DNA from: a bacterium
GTDB lineage: Bacteria > Margulisbacteria > Marinamargulisbacteria > GCA-2716485 > GCA-002719695
Direction: 5' to 3'
Length of the DNA stretch: 39,584 bases
NCBI GenBank assembly: GCA_002716725.1
Contig: PBBX01000009.1
Coordinates: forward strand, 26,312-65,895
Shown here: piece by piece, positions 8,301 to 16,807 of the stretch
How the letters are laid out: each line of letters starts with the position of its first letter
Position numbering within the stretch: position 1 is the first letter of the stretch
Notes under the pieces: generated by a model
Told to the model about the DNA's origin: nothing
Database searches by the model: none
What the model saw: the letters and a program-made list of their open reading frames with translations, nothing else
Position numbers and translations under genes: made by a program

Positions 8301-10030
8301 TCAATAATCTTGATACATTGCGACATTCGACTTCGCATGTTTTGGCTCAGGCTGTTTTAAAATTATTTCCTGATGCTAAATTAGGGATTGGCCCTGCAAT
8401 TAATGACGGGTTTTATTATGATTTTGATATTGATACCCCTATTACTGAAGATGATTTAATTAACATTGAATCCATTATGAGTGACATTATCAAGGAAGGG
8501 CAACCTTTTACTCAATTTTCCCTTGATAAAGACTCATCATTAAAAAAATTAGAAAAATCTAATCAGCCATATAAATGTGAATTAATTAAAGATCTACAAC
8601 TAGATCATTATTCTTTTTATGAAAATGGCCCTTTTATTGACTTATGTAAAGGCCCTCATATTGAGAACACAAAACAAATAAAAGCATTTAAGTTGTTAAA
8701 AGTATCGGGTGCCTATTGGAAAGGTTCTGAGGCAAATAAAATGTTACAACGAATTTATGGAACTGCTTTTTTAAATTCAAAAGACTTAAAAATTTATTTA
8801 AATCAACTTGAAGAAGCTAAAAAACGTGATCATAGAAAACTTGGGAAAGAGCTTAGTCTTTTTAGCATTAAAGATGATGTTGGGGGCGGTCTTATTTTAT
8901 GGCATCCAAAAGGCTCTATCATGAGAAATATCATTGAAACATTTTGGAAAAACAAACACCTGGAGCAGGGATATGATCTTGTATATACGCCCCATATTGG
9001 AAAAGCTGATTTATGGAAAACATCGGGACATTTAGATTTTTATGAAGAAAATATGTACGATAAAATGTCTATTGAAAATCAAGACTATTATTTACGTCCT
9101 ATGAATTGCCCATTTCATATTATGATATATAATAGTGCTTTACACTCCTATCGCAACCTCCCTATCCGTTATGCTGAACTCGGTACCGTGTACCGATTTG
9201 AACGCTCTGGTGTTTTGCAGGGCTTATTTCGTGTCAGAGGATTTACTCAGGATGATGCCCATATTATTTGTTCTAAAGAGGATATTAATGATGAAATAGA
9301 ACGTGCGCTTATATTTTCCTTAGATATGCTACGTGTTTTTGGATTTTCGGACTTTGAATTATTTGTTTCTACCAAACCAGCTGAAAAATTTGTTGGTAAC
9401 CCTGATCAATGGTCTTTAGCTGAATCTGCGTTAAAACAAGCGCTTGAGAAACACCATTTGTCTTATCGTGTTGATGAAGGAGGTGGTGCCTTTTATGGTC
9501 CTAAAATTGATATTAAAATCAATGATGCTATTGGCAGACAATGGCAATGTTCTACAATACAATTTGATTTTAACTTGCCCTCCCAGTTTAACATGTCATT
9601 TATTAATACTCATGGAGATAAAGAAGAACCGTATATGATTCATCGGGCTTTACTTGGTTCTTTAGAACGATTTTTTGGTATTCTCATTGAACATTATTCA
9701 GGATGGTTTCCGACATGGTTAGCACCTACTCAATGTATTATTCTGACAATTAATTCTAATGCTATAGCTTATGCACACTCTGTGATTGATCAATTAAAGG
9801 CTCATCAAATACGTGTTAATCAGGATTTTTCTACTGAGAAAATTGGATATAAAATCAGACAATCTATTGCTCAAAAAATACCCTACATGATTATTATTGG
9901 CGATCAAGAAGTCAATGAAAATGTATTAACCATTCGGCATAAAAAAAATAATTTAGGCTCTTATTCTATGCCTGATTTTATCAAAAAATTTTATAAAGAA
10001 TTTATTAGTCCAATTGACAATGCTATTTAA
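8288..10030 (+). CDS. thrS: Threonyl-tRNA synthetase, TGS domain absent
   Basis: ThrRS charges tRNA-Thr. The 580-residue protein begins at the editing (SAD) domain, with HSTSHVLA near the start. It then has the class II catalytic core with MNCPFH (zinc-binding C274), a histidine in FTQDDAH (H325), a third ligand in MIHRALLGS, and a C-terminal anticodon-binding domain. The 60-residue N-terminal TGS domain present in most bacterial ThrRS is missing. The reading frame upstream belongs to the HicB-like gene, so this is not a misplaced start. The order thrS-infC-rpmI-rplT matches the well-known translation operon. Confidence 0.97.
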   Translation: MSELINNLDTLRHSTSHVLAQAVLKLFPDAKLGIGPAINDGFYYDFDIDTPITEDDLINIESIMSDIIKEGQPFTQFSLDKDSSLKKLEKSNQPYKCELIKDLQLDHYSFYENGPFIDLCKGPHIENTKQIKAFKLLKVSGAYWKGSEANKMLQRIYGTAFLNSKDLKIYLNQLEEAKKRDHRKLGKELSLFSIKDDVGGGLILWHPKGSIMRNIIETFWKNKHLEQGYDLVYTPHIGKADLWKTSGHLDFYEENMYDKMSIENQDYYLRPMNCPFHIMIYNSALHSYRNLPIRYAELGTVYRFERSGVLQGLFRVRGFTQDDAHIICSKEDINDEIERALIFSLDMLRVFGFSDFELFVSTKPAEKFVGNPDQWSLAESALKQALEKHHLSYRVDEGGGAFYGPKIDIKINDAIGRQWQCSTIQFDFNLPSQFNMSFINTHGDKEEPYMIHRALLGSLERFFGILIEHYSGWFPTWLAPTQCIILTINSNAIAYAHSVIDQLKAHQIRVNQDFSTEKIGYKIRQSIAQKIPYMIIIGDQEVNENVLTIRHKKNNLGSYSMPDFIKKFYKEFISPIDNAI

Positions 10031-10101
10031 AACCGATATATTTCCCTTCAATGTGTAAAATCTTAAAAATTATGGTACATAAGTAAATAGGAGGAACCTT
10101 T

Positions 10102-10602
10102 ATAAAACATTATATTATCAATGAAAAAATAAAAGCTGAAAAAGTTCGCTTAATTGACAACGAGGGAAATCAACTTGGGATACTGCCTATTTCAGAAGCA
10201 AGGAGGCTTTCTTTAGAAAAGAATTTAGATTTACTTCTTTTATCTGGTAATGCCTCTCCCCCTGTATGTAAAATTGTTGATTATGGTCAATTTATGTATC
10301 ATCAAAAGAAAAAGGAAAAGCAATCACGTCGATCTGGTCAAGTGATTAAAGAGCTTAAACTAAGTCACAAGATATCCAGCCATGACTATAATGTACGTAT
10401 TAACCAAGCTATTAAATTCCTTTCAAAGAAATATAAAGTTAAAGTAACCGTTGTTTTTAGAGGTAGAGAAATTGTTTTTAGAGATAAATTAGGAGTAGAA
10501 ATGGTAAATCGATTTTTAAATGATATAGAAGAATATGGCATTAAAGACAATGATATTGTAAAATCAGGTAGGAATTTAATGGTTATGGTGAATCCAAAAT
10601 GA
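10102..10602 (+). CDS. infC: Translation initiation factor IF-3 with ATA start
   Basis: IF-3 binds the 30S subunit, prevents premature 50S joining and rejects wrong start codons. The first ATG in frame (10294) would remove the whole N-terminal domain, but the conserved sequence begins upstream with the INEKIKAEKVRLID segment. A perfect AGGAGG at 10089-10094 lies 7 bases before ATA at 10102, giving a normal 166-residue protein. No ATG, GTG or TTG exists between the in-frame stop at 10084 and ATA. Rare ATT, ATC or ATA starts in infC are established as the basis of IF-3 autoregulation, so that control is expected here. Confidence 0.95.
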   Translation: MKHYIINEKIKAEKVRLIDNEGNQLGILPISEARRLSLEKNLDLLLLSGNASPPVCKIVDYGQFMYHQKKKEKQSRRSGQVIKELKLSHKISSHDYNVRINQAIKFLSKKYKVKVTVVFRGREIVFRDKLGVEMVNRFLNDIEEYGIKDNDIVKSGRNLMVMVNPK

Positions 10603-10611
10603 GGTTAAGTA

Positions 10612-10827
10612 ATGAAAAAATTTAAACAAAAAACAAAAAAAGCTGCTAAGAAGCGTTTCACATTAACCGCTTCTGGTAAAGTTAAGCGATATAAAACAGG
10701 TAGACGCCATTTGCTAGAACATAAGTCATCGACGTTAATACGATCGAAGCGATTTAAAACAGGGGTATCATCCTCAGATATTAAAAAGATCAAAGCTTTG
10801 CTACCCGGTATGCGTATAAAGGAGTAA
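10612..10827 (+). CDS. rpmI: 50S ribosomal protein L35
   Basis: This is a 71-residue basic protein with the L35 features: a lysine-rich N-terminus, the KRFTLTASGKVKRYKTGRRH core and a C-terminal LLPG. It is a few residues longer than the usual 65. It starts 9 bases after the infC stop, with GAGG (10601-10604) as Shine-Dalgarno sequence overlapping that stop. It is part of the infC-rpmI-rplT unit. Confidence 0.96.
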   Translation: MKKFKQKTKKAAKKRFTLTASGKVKRYKTGRRHLLEHKSSTLIRSKRFKTGVSSSDIKKIKALLPGMRIKE

Positions 10828-10830
10828 ATT

Positions 10831-11178
10831 ATGTCACGAGTTAAACGAGGTAATGTTGCACGAAAAAGAAGAAAAAAACAATTAAAATTAGCAAAAGGGT
10901 TTAGGGGCTCTTTATCAAAGTTATTTCGACCTGCTAGTCAAGCATTACTTCATTCAGGAAACAATGCTTATCGAGATAGACGCTTAAAGAAACGTGACTT
11001 TAGAAAAATTTGGATTATTCGTTTAAATGCAGCATTACATGAGCATAGTATGAGTTATTCACAATTTATCGGGGCATGTAAGAAAAAAAATATATTACTA
11101 AATCGTAAAACACTTTCAGACATAGCTCTGAATAAGCCAGATATATTTGCTCAGCTTATTCACTTTGTAACGACTTAA
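10831..11178 (+). CDS. rplT: 50S ribosomal protein L20
   Basis: L20 binds 23S rRNA early in 50S assembly. The 115-residue protein carries the expected [14 protein letters not shown] start, the [12 protein letters not shown] motif and the RLNAA segment near the middle. It begins 3 bases after the rpmI stop. In other bacteria L20 represses translation of its own operon by binding leader RNA. I could not see a clear L20-binding pseudoknot here. Confidence 0.97.
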   Translation: MSRVKRGNVARKRRKKQLKLAKGFRGSLSKLFRPASQALLHSGNNAYRDRRLKKRDFRKIWIIRLNAALHEHSMSYSQFIGACKKKNILLNRKTLSDIALNKPDIFAQLIHFVTT

Positions 11179-11194
11179 AGAGAGGGGATACCAG

Positions 11195-11689
11195 ATGATC
11201 TTGATGCAATTAGGTGGCTTGGGTTTTGATCCAAAAAACATGTCTCCTATTATTTTGCTAAAAGATACAGAAGAAAGAAATTTTCTTCCGATATGGATTG
11301 GCATGTTTGAGGCAGCGGCTATCGCTATGGAGTTACAAGACTTTAAACCTCCACGGCCTATGACACATGATCTTATTACCAAAACTATACGTTCTTTAAA
11401 TGCTACTATACAGCGAGTTGTTATTAGTGAAATTGTTGAAAACACATTTTATGCCATTATTGAAATTGAAACAAAGCAAAAGCAACTTATAAAAGTTGAT
11501 GCCAGACCTTCCGATGCTATCGCTATTTCTGTTCGTGTTGATGCCCCTATTTTTGTTTCTGAAACGGTTATGTCTAAAGCTAAGATGGTTAATTCTGAAA
11601 AAGATGAGGAAGAAACAAAAGATTTTAAAAATTTTATTGATAATATTAATCCTGATGACTTTCAAGAATATATGGATAAGCAAAACTAA
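11195..11689 (+). CDS. Bifunctional nuclease (BFN, DUF151) domain protein
   Basis: The 164-residue protein consists of one BFN domain (about 5-130) with the hallmark LPIWIGMFEA segment near residue 30 and DARPSDAIAISVR near 107. It ends in an acidic tail. Homologues in plants and bacteria have RNase and DNase activity, though the physiological role in most bacteria is unknown. No UvrC-type tail domain is present. A GAGAGGGG-type Shine-Dalgarno sequence precedes the ATG, and the gene lies 16 bases after rplT, so it probably ends the thrS operon. Confidence 0.9.
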   Translation: MILMQLGGLGFDPKNMSPIILLKDTEERNFLPIWIGMFEAAAIAMELQDFKPPRPMTHDLITKTIRSLNATIQRVVISEIVENTFYAIIEIETKQKQLIKVDARPSDAIAISVRVDAPIFVSETVMSKAKMVNSEKDEEETKDFKNFIDNINPDDFQEYMDKQN

Positions 11690-11710
11690 ACGTTTTACTT
11701 ACTTTCTTTA

Positions 11711-11739
11711 TTGACTTTTTTTAAAAATTTATATATAGT
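11711..11739 (+). promoter_or_regulatory. Promoter for rpmH-rnpA
   Basis: TTGACT (11711-11716) and TATAGT (11734-11739) are separated by exactly 17 bases, each five of six to the sigma70 consensus. The predicted start near 11746 gives a leader of about 30 bases before rpmH. Confidence 0.65.
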
Positions 11740-11775
11740 TCTCATCTAAAATAAAATATTGTAGGTAGCATTATT

Positions 11776-11910
11776 ATGAAACGTACTTTTCAACCTAATC
11801 AAAGAAAACGTCATAAAAAACACGGGTTTTTAGTTCGAATGAGAACGCCTGGTGGTAGACGTGTCATATCAAATAGACGCCGAAAAGGGCGCTCTAAGTT
11901 AGCCGTATAA
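11776..11910 (+). CDS. rpmH: 50S ribosomal protein L34
   Basis: The 44-residue protein is a textbook L34: [18 protein letters not shown] at the start and [11 protein letters not shown] at the end. It is followed after three bases by rnpA in the same frame, as in most bacteria. Often dnaA and the replication origin lie next to this gene. I saw no DnaA box cluster or dnaA here, so the origin is not in this gap. Confidence 0.98.
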   Translation: MKRTFQPNQRKRHKKHGFLVRMRTPGGRRVISNRRRKGRSKLAV

Positions 11911-11913
11911 TAT

Positions 11914-12267
11914 TTGTCTAAATATTCATTCTCCCAAAGCAAACGAATTAAAACGGATGCTCATTTTCAGTCTTTAATCAATCATGAAACTAAATTAGTC
12001 TCTAAATCATTTATTTTATATGCACGCCTAAAAGAACATGATGTTCAAAAAATAGGGTTTATTGCTAGCAAAAGAATTGGCAATGCTGTTAGTCGTAATA
12101 AATCCAAACGAAAATTAAAAGAAGTCGTTCGATGCTATCAATATCATATTCATAAACAATATGATATCGTATTAATTGCAAGGCAATCTATCCATACTAT
12201 TTCTTATAGTGATTTATGTAATGAGTTTATTAATAGTATACAAGAACTATCCATTTGGATTGATTAA
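11914..12267 (+). CDS. rnpA: Ribonuclease P protein component
   Basis: RnpA assists the RNase P RNA in removing tRNA 5' leaders. The 117-residue basic protein has the family core, including the IASKRIGNAVSRNKSKR segment, the variant of the RNR signature, around residues 49-65. TTG at 11914 is chosen because the rpmH stop lies in the same frame only three bases upstream and no other start precedes the conserved KRIKTDAHF segment. This spacing implies translation by ribosomes ending rpmH. The yidD gene often found next is absent. Confidence 0.95.
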   Translation: MSKYSFSQSKRIKTDAHFQSLINHETKLVSKSFILYARLKEHDVQKIGFIASKRIGNAVSRNKSKRKLKEVVRCYQYHIHKQYDIVLIARQSIHTISYSDLCNEFINSIQELSIWID

Positions 12268-12329
12268 CTATTTACTAGATTACAATATTAGATAATTATG
12301 TTATATTTACATGTGTGCAGCACAGTCTG

Positions 12330-12359
12330 TTGTAAAAAAATAGATAGTTTAACTATAAT
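12330..12359 (+). promoter_or_regulatory. Candidate promoter for yidC-jag-mnmE
   Basis: TTGTAA (12330-12335) and a perfect TATAAT (12354-12359) are 18 bases apart in the 113-base gap after rnpA. The leader would be about 15 bases and hold the AAGGA Shine-Dalgarno sequence of yidC. Confidence 0.45.
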
Positions 12360-12380
12360 ATAGAGACTTAAGGATTAACT

Positions 12381-13070
12381 ATGACTGAATTTGGCCCAAT
12401 AAAATTTTTAATAGAAGCATTTATGCTTCCTTTTCTAACATTTTCTTATAATACATTTGTACCTAATTATGGCATCAGCATTATATTACTTACTATTGTT
12501 ATTAAAATTATTTTTTATCCTCTTATGACTAAACAATATAAATCGATGAAGAAGATGCAAGATATTGCCCCCAAAATGACAGAAATACGTCAAAAATTTA
12601 AAAAAGACCCCCAAAAAATGCAGCAGGAAGTTATGAAGTTATATAAAGATAATAATGTTAACCCTCTGCAGGGCTGTTTGCCAATGCTATTACAAATACC
12701 ATTTTTCATTGCTATTTATGCTACTATTCTTAGTGATCAATTTAATACTATTATTCAAGCTCCCGGCATTAATAAAGGTTTGTTTTCTTTTTGGTTATCT
12801 GATCTTACAGTTGCAGATAGCACCTATATCCTCCCCATTATTTTAGCTGTTTTCACGTTTTATTCACAAAAAATGATGATGGTTGATCCCAAACAAAAAC
12901 AATTACTTTACTTATCGCCTATCATGATTTTAATTTTTGGTCTTCAATTACCTTCTGGTGTTTTACTATATTGGGCTGCATCTACTGTTTTATCTACTAT
13001 TCAACAGGTTATGATTTCAAAGCCTAGTCCCCCAGAAATTTTAAATGTAATCCCAAAAAAGGTACATTAA
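12381..13070 (+). CDS. yidC: Membrane protein insertase YidC, short Oxa1 type
   Basis: YidC inserts and folds inner membrane proteins alone or with SecYEG. The 229 residues cover only the conserved Oxa1 core of five transmembrane helices, with the amphipathic K-rich hairpin (about 54-92) and the NPLQGCLPMLLQIPFF segment near residue 94. The large periplasmic P1 domain and first helix found in Gram-negative YidC are missing, and no lipoprotein signal is seen. Outer membrane genes elsewhere in the window make this combination noteworthy. It is followed by jag, its common partner in bacteria with short YidC. Confidence 0.95.
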   Translation: MTEFGPIKFLIEAFMLPFLTFSYNTFVPNYGISIILLTIVIKIIFYPLMTKQYKSMKKMQDIAPKMTEIRQKFKKDPQKMQQEVMKLYKDNNVNPLQGCLPMLLQIPFFIAIYATILSDQFNTIIQAPGINKGLFSFWLSDLTVADSTYILPIILAVFTFYSQKMMMVDPKQKQLLYLSPIMILIFGLQLPSGVLLYWAASTVLSTIQQVMISKPSPPEILNVIPKKVH

Positions 13071-13092
13071 TTTTATTTAAGGAGTTATATAA

Positions 13093-13707
13093 ATGAATGA
13101 CAAAAAAGGAATTTTTAGTTTTTTATCTAATTGGTCTGAAAAAGATAATAAAACGACTCCCTCTGCCGAGGGCACCACGCTTGATACCATTTCCCCGGTT
13201 CAAAATCAAAATAATGAAAAACCTGCTATTGTAATTTCGGATGAAATTGAAGCATTTGCGTTAGAAAAAACTCAGGAATTATTAAGCCTAGCCCAATTTC
13301 AAGGAACCGTATCTCCGCGCTATAAGAAAGGGTATACAATATGTATGGAAATTAATGATGCAGGCGATGACCTTGGTCGTATTATTGGTAAAAATGGGTC
13401 GTGTTTACAAGCAATTCAAATTTTAGTTAAGTTTTTTGTTATCCGAAAATTTGAACTTTCACTGCGAATTGTGGTAGATGCTGGTGATTATAAAAATCGT
13501 CATCAATCTCAAATGAAGCGTATGGCTTTAAAGGCGGCAGATGATGTTATTACATCTGGCAATAATATTAAGCTTGATCCTATGAATGCTGTTGATAGAA
13601 GAACGATTCATGTTTTATTTGAAAACCATAATGATATTATTACTCAAAGTGAAGGGGAAGGGAATGAACGGCATATCGTTCTTATGAAACGAGATGATAC
13701 CCAATGA
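13093..13707 (+). CDS. jag: RNA-binding protein Jag (KhpB), KH and R3H domains
   Basis: Jag/KhpB is an RNA-binding protein tied to cell elongation and division in Gram-positive bacteria. The 204-residue product has a low-complexity N-terminus (1-50), a KH domain with the GRIIGKNGSCLQAIQ loop (about 95-112), and an R3H domain with NRHQSQM and the DRRTIH signature (about 135-178). The short Jag-N region typical of Firmicutes is not evident. AAGGAG lies upstream of the ATG. The gene overlaps mnmE by 14 bases. Confidence 0.94.
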   Translation: MNDKKGIFSFLSNWSEKDNKTTPSAEGTTLDTISPVQNQNNEKPAIVISDEIEAFALEKTQELLSLAQFQGTVSPRYKKGYTICMEINDAGDDLGRIIGKNGSCLQAIQILVKFFVIRKFELSLRIVVDAGDYKNRHQSQMKRMALKAADDVITSGNNIKLDPMNAVDRRTIHVLFENHNDIITQSEGEGNERHIVLMKRDDTQ

Positions 13708-15058
13708 TGATACCATTGTCGCACGAGCCACCCCTAACGGTGTTGCTGCCATTGGTATTATTCGATTATCAGGTGTTTTAAGTTTACAGTATATAAGATC
13801 TTGTTTTACGTTTTCAAAAGCTATATCCCCTAATAAAGTTTATATTGGTTATTTTAATGATCCTGAGACAGGGGAAACGATTGATCATGTTTGCGTAACA
13901 TACTTTCAAAACCCTAAATCTTATACAGGAGAAGATTCTGTAGAAGTACATTGTCATTCTAGTTCATATGTTATTAAAGCTATTTTAAATTCATTTGTTT
14001 TTTTAGGGGCTCGTTTAGCAACGTCAGGGGAGTTCTCAAAACGTGCTTACATTAATGGAAAATTGTCATTAACTCAGTCTGAATCTGTCATTGATTTAAT
14101 CCATAGTGAGACAAAACTACAACATCAGGTTAGTTTAAATCGTGTTCAAGGAAAGCTCTATACCCATATTCAATCCATACGAAGCCAGCTTATGAGCCTA
14201 TTGGAACAACTAGAAGGCTCTATTGATTTTCCTGATGAGGTACCGCCTATCAATAGAAAGGATGCTTACCATATTATCCACTCTATTTCTAATGAGCTTA
14301 ATCATATTTTATCCTTACAAGATTTAGGTAAATCTATCTCTGATGGGGTTCACTGTTTATTAATAGGTAAACCAAATGTTGGAAAATCATCTATTTTTAA
14401 TGCTTTACTAGGCGAAAATCGTTCTATTGTAACCGAAACTCCAGGAACAACACGCGATTATATTACGGAACGTATTGATTATAATAATGTTCATTTTCAT
14501 ATGTATGATACAGCTGGTTTACGAGACTCTGATGATGTCATTGAATTTTTAGGTATGCAAAAAATTCAATCTCTGATTAAACAAGCCACTATTATAGTAT
14601 GGGTATGCGACCAATCAACACCGCTTACATCCGATGACTTTATCGTTTTAGATCATATTAAACACCTTCCTAACTATGCTATTGTATTCAATAAATCTGA
14701 TCTTTCATCTAATCATGTGATGACTATTCCTAATGCGGCTCCTATTTTTCAACTTTCCTGCTCTGCTTTAGACTCACATTCTATTTCCTGTTTAAAGCAC
14801 TTAATTTATGAGCATACGGTGTCATCATTTCAGGATCATGATCTTGAGTTTCTTTGTAATATTCGTCAACATGCCTGTCTTAAAACCCTGGTTTGTCTTA
14901 TATCTTCCTTACTAGACCGCCTTAACGTAACCTACCATGATGATATGCTTGCCATTGATTTACGAAACTGTATTAATAGTTGCTCTGAATTAACAGGCGA
15001 TACGATTACAGAAGAAGTCCTTGATGGTATTTTTTCACGATTTTGTGTTGGGAAATAA
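13694..15058 (+). CDS. mnmE: tRNA uridine-5-carboxymethylaminomethyl modification GTPase MnmE
   Basis: MnmE, with MnmG, modifies the wobble uridine of several tRNAs using formyl-THF, GTP and FAD. The 454 residues show the N-terminal folate-binding domain (1-120), a helical domain interrupted by the G domain with the P-loop GKPNVGKS (225-232), DTAGLR, and NKSD, and the C-terminal FCVGK with the conserved cysteine (C451). The start overlaps the end of jag by 14 bases. Confidence 0.98.
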   Translation: MIPNDDTIVARATPNGVAAIGIIRLSGVLSLQYIRSCFTFSKAISPNKVYIGYFNDPETGETIDHVCVTYFQNPKSYTGEDSVEVHCHSSSYVIKAILNSFVFLGARLATSGEFSKRAYINGKLSLTQSESVIDLIHSETKLQHQVSLNRVQGKLYTHIQSIRSQLMSLLEQLEGSIDFPDEVPPINRKDAYHIIHSISNELNHILSLQDLGKSISDGVHCLLIGKPNVGKSSIFNALLGENRSIVTETPGTTRDYITERIDYNNVHFHMYDTAGLRDSDDVIEFLGMQKIQSLIKQATIIVWVCDQSTPLTSDDFIVLDHIKHLPNYAIVFNKSDLSSNHVMTIPNAAPIFQLSCSALDSHSISCLKHLIYEHTVSSFQDHDLEFLCNIRQHACLKTLVCLISSLLDRLNVTYHDDMLAIDLRNCINSCSELTGDTITEEVLDGIFSRFCVGK

Positions 15059-15394
15059 CTATACTATCTTTCCTTTTTTATTACTAAATTCTCTTAATTT
15101 TTTTTCCCAATCCATTTTTTGATTAAATGATCCTTTCCCCTTTTCACTCACTTTTGTGTTATTAATATCTACAAGCTGAATATTTAGTTGTGATTTCATG
15201 TCTGATCTAGGTTTCATTTGCGTTACCAAAACGCGTATTCTTTTTACCTGTTTATCTTTTTCTTTTACTTCTTGATCTAATAACTTTAAATATGATGCTG
15301 TCGTTTTATTAAAAAGACGTAAGTTATCAATAATCTCTTCAGATTCTTTTTTTCCTAAAATTAAATTTTTAAATTTCTCAAGAAATTTCTTCAT
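15059..15394 (-). CDS. Small basic protein of unknown function
   Basis: A 111-residue, lysine-rich protein. A longer reading from 15466 would add 24 lysine-rich residues lying inside the upstream gene, but ATG 15394 gives a sensible start (MKKFLEKFKNLILGKK) and only a 17-base overlap. The first 60 residues look helical and charged, with a heptad-like pattern around EEIIDNLRLFNKTTASYLKLLDQ. The remainder is polar with no transmembrane segment or known motif. It is translated with the gene before it. The stop abuts the mnmE stop of the opposite strand. I do not recognise the family. Confidence 0.65.
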   Translation of the reverse strand: MKKFLEKFKNLILGKKESEEIIDNLRLFNKTTASYLKLLDQEVKEKDKQVKRIRVLVTQMKPRSDMKSQLNIQLVDINNTKVSEKGKGSFNQKMDWEKKLREFSNKKGKIV

Positions 15395-15956
15395 CTTTTT
15401 CTTCTTTGTTTTTATTATCTTTTTTGTTAGGATCCTCTTCTTGTTTTTGATCTTGATTTTTCTCAATAATCTCTTCCAAAAAGGTTTCTTCTTTTTCTAA
15501 TAACTCTAACTGCTTATTTAAGGAATTAAGTTGATTTAAATTTTGTTTAAACTCATCTATTTCTTTTTTATCTTTTTCATCTAGCTGCTTTACATCAATA
15601 AAGCTAATTAACTCTGATAATGATTTTAATTTTTCTTCAAACTTTTTTTTCTTACGTTTTTTTCGTTCTAATTCATCTTGGCCTGCCAGGCTAGCAGCCG
15701 CTATTTCTGCTCCCTCTTCAATATGTCCTTGTTTAATGATTTCTTTTTGATTTAAATCCTCTTTTTTCTTAGATTTATTAGGATCTTTTACAGTCACTCT
15801 TCCTGATAATTCTTCTGTTAAATCCTTTAAGGCATTCATGGTTTCATTAGCGGTTTGACTAATATACTCTTTTAATTCGTTTAGTGCTGCTTTATTACCA
15901 ACATTCTGATTTGCTTGTACGGCTCCTTGGTTAGCTCCTTGAATTGATCCAGACAT
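15378..15956 (-). CDS. Highly charged coiled-coil protein of unknown function
   Basis: A 192-residue protein with three zones. The N-terminus is rich in Gly, Gln, Asn and Ala (residues 1-25). A middle region (26-115) has helices and an alanine patch before a run of lysines and arginines. The C-terminus (115-192) is strongly charged, with leucine-spaced coiled coil and an acidic low-complexity tail. It has no signal peptide or membrane helix. A good Shine-Dalgarno sequence (GAGAGG) precedes the ATG and a palindrome overlaps the predicted promoter, so expression may be controlled. The charged, soluble architecture would fit a secreted-effector chaperone or scaffold, but nothing proves that. Confidence 0.7.
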   Translation of the reverse strand: MSGSIQGANQGAVQANQNVGNKAALNELKEYISQTANETMNALKDLTEELSGRVTVKDPNKSKKKEDLNQKEIIKQGHIEEGAEIAAASLAGQDELERKKRKKKKFEEKLKSLSELISFIDVKQLDEKDKKEIDEFKQNLNQLNSLNKQLELLEKEETFLEEIIEKNQDQKQEEDPNKKDNKNKEEKDEEIS

Positions 15957-16008
15957 GATTTACCTCTCTATATGTTATGATTACCCTTGTTTTTTCTTAT
16001 TAAAACTA

Positions 16009-16022
16009 ATGTAAGCTTACAT
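16009..16022. promoter_or_regulatory. 14-bp perfect palindrome, candidate operator
   Basis: ATGTAAGCTTACAT reads the same on both strands. It sits directly downstream of the predicted -10 box of the unknown two-gene operon, covering about -6 to +8, where a bound dimer would block transcription. A further inverted repeat, TTATGATTA at about 15975-15983 and TAATCATAA at 16022-16030, flanks it. Confidence 0.45.
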
Positions 16023-16023
16023 A

Positions 16024-16052
16024 ATCATAAAATATTGCCATTTAAAAAACAA
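16024..16052 (-). promoter_or_regulatory. Candidate promoter of the unknown charged-protein operon
   Basis: On the minus strand TTGTTT (16052-16047) is followed after 17 bases by TATGAT (16029-16024). The -10 box is five of six and the -35 three of six to consensus. The predicted start near 16017 lies inside the palindrome. Confidence 0.4.
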
Positions 16053-16066
16053 TTTTCTGTGCTTAC

Positions 16067-16804
16067 CTAACGTGTATAATGATATAAAACTATCGCAGAT
16101 GTTGCGGCTACATTAAGTGAATCTGTATCGTTCTTCATTGGTATATAACACGATTTAACCCCCTCTAAACTATCCTCATCAAACCCTGTTTCTGAACCTA
16201 ATATAAAACATATTTTTTTATCTTTTGGCACATCCATTATTGGTGTTGATGCATGTATATCTAATTTCCAATACATATACCCTGATACCGTATCTATTGA
16301 TTCTTTTTCTATAATAGGAATACTAACAATATGTCCTGCAGTTGCTCGAATGCTTTCTGGATGAAATGGGTCGCAGCAACTCCCAATTAAATAAATTGCT
16401 CCACAGCCAAATGCATGTGCGTTTCTAATAATAGCGCCACAATTAGAGGGTGATTTAATATTGTATAAGGCTATTGCTAACGTAGTATTTATTTCATTAG
16501 GATTAATAGTTGCTTGCTCTATGACAGCAAAACAGCCCATTGGTTCTTTAACGGACGACATATAATAGGCACATGTTTTACTACATATATAGAAGGGGAT
16601 TCTTTTCTTTTCTGCAGCTGATTTTATGTCTATATGTTTATCTGTTATAAAGATAAAGGCTATTAAATTAGGTCTGTTTTTTATTAACTCTAAAATTGCT
16701 TGTTTATTTTCTAAAACAAATTGTTTTTCTTTTTTACGAAATTTTGTTTGTGAATTTAATTTTTTTATAAACTTAATTTTTTTATTTTCTGTACTCTCTA
16801 TCAT
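16067..16804 (-). CDS. TrmH/SpoU-family RNA 2'-O-methyltransferase
   Basis: The 245-residue protein has the N-terminal L30e-like substrate-binding domain (about 1-95) and the C-terminal knotted SPOUT domain. All three family motifs are visible: SPSNCGAIIRNAHAFG (about 114-129), ILGSETG (about 201-207) and IPMKNDTDSLNVAATSAI (about 221-238). It methylates a ribose in rRNA or tRNA using S-adenosylmethionine. The exact target, for example that of RlmB or TrmH, cannot be set from sequence alone. It starts 3 bases after the ispF stop and shares its promoter. Confidence 0.93.
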   Translation of the reverse strand: MIESTENKKIKFIKKLNSQTKFRKKEKQFVLENKQAILELIKNRPNLIAFIFITDKHIDIKSAAEKKRIPFYICSKTCAYYMSSVKEPMGCFAVIEQATINPNEINTTLAIALYNIKSPSNCGAIIRNAHAFGCGAIYLIGSCCDPFHPESIRATAGHIVSIPIIEKESIDTVSGYMYWKLDIHASTPIMDVPKDKKICFILGSETGFDEDSLEGVKSCYIPMKNDTDSLNVAATSAIVLYHYTR

Positions 16805-16807
16805 CCT

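Noticed and set aside
10294-10602. A truncated infC from ATG 10294
   Set aside because: The N-terminal domain is intact upstream, with AGGAGG and an ATA start.
11690-11710. Rho-independent terminator after the nuclease gene
   Set aside because: The only inverted repeat is AAAAC/GTTTT with no GC-rich stem, and the T-rich run that follows belongs to the rpmH promoter.
11690-12380. Chromosomal replication origin next to rpmH
   Set aside because: No dnaA gene and no cluster of DnaA boxes were seen in the gaps around rpmH and rnpA.
15059-15956. Type III secretion component genes
   Set aside because: The Gln/Asn-rich N-terminus and coiled coil are suggestive only. No secretion apparatus genes lie nearby and no family motif is visible.
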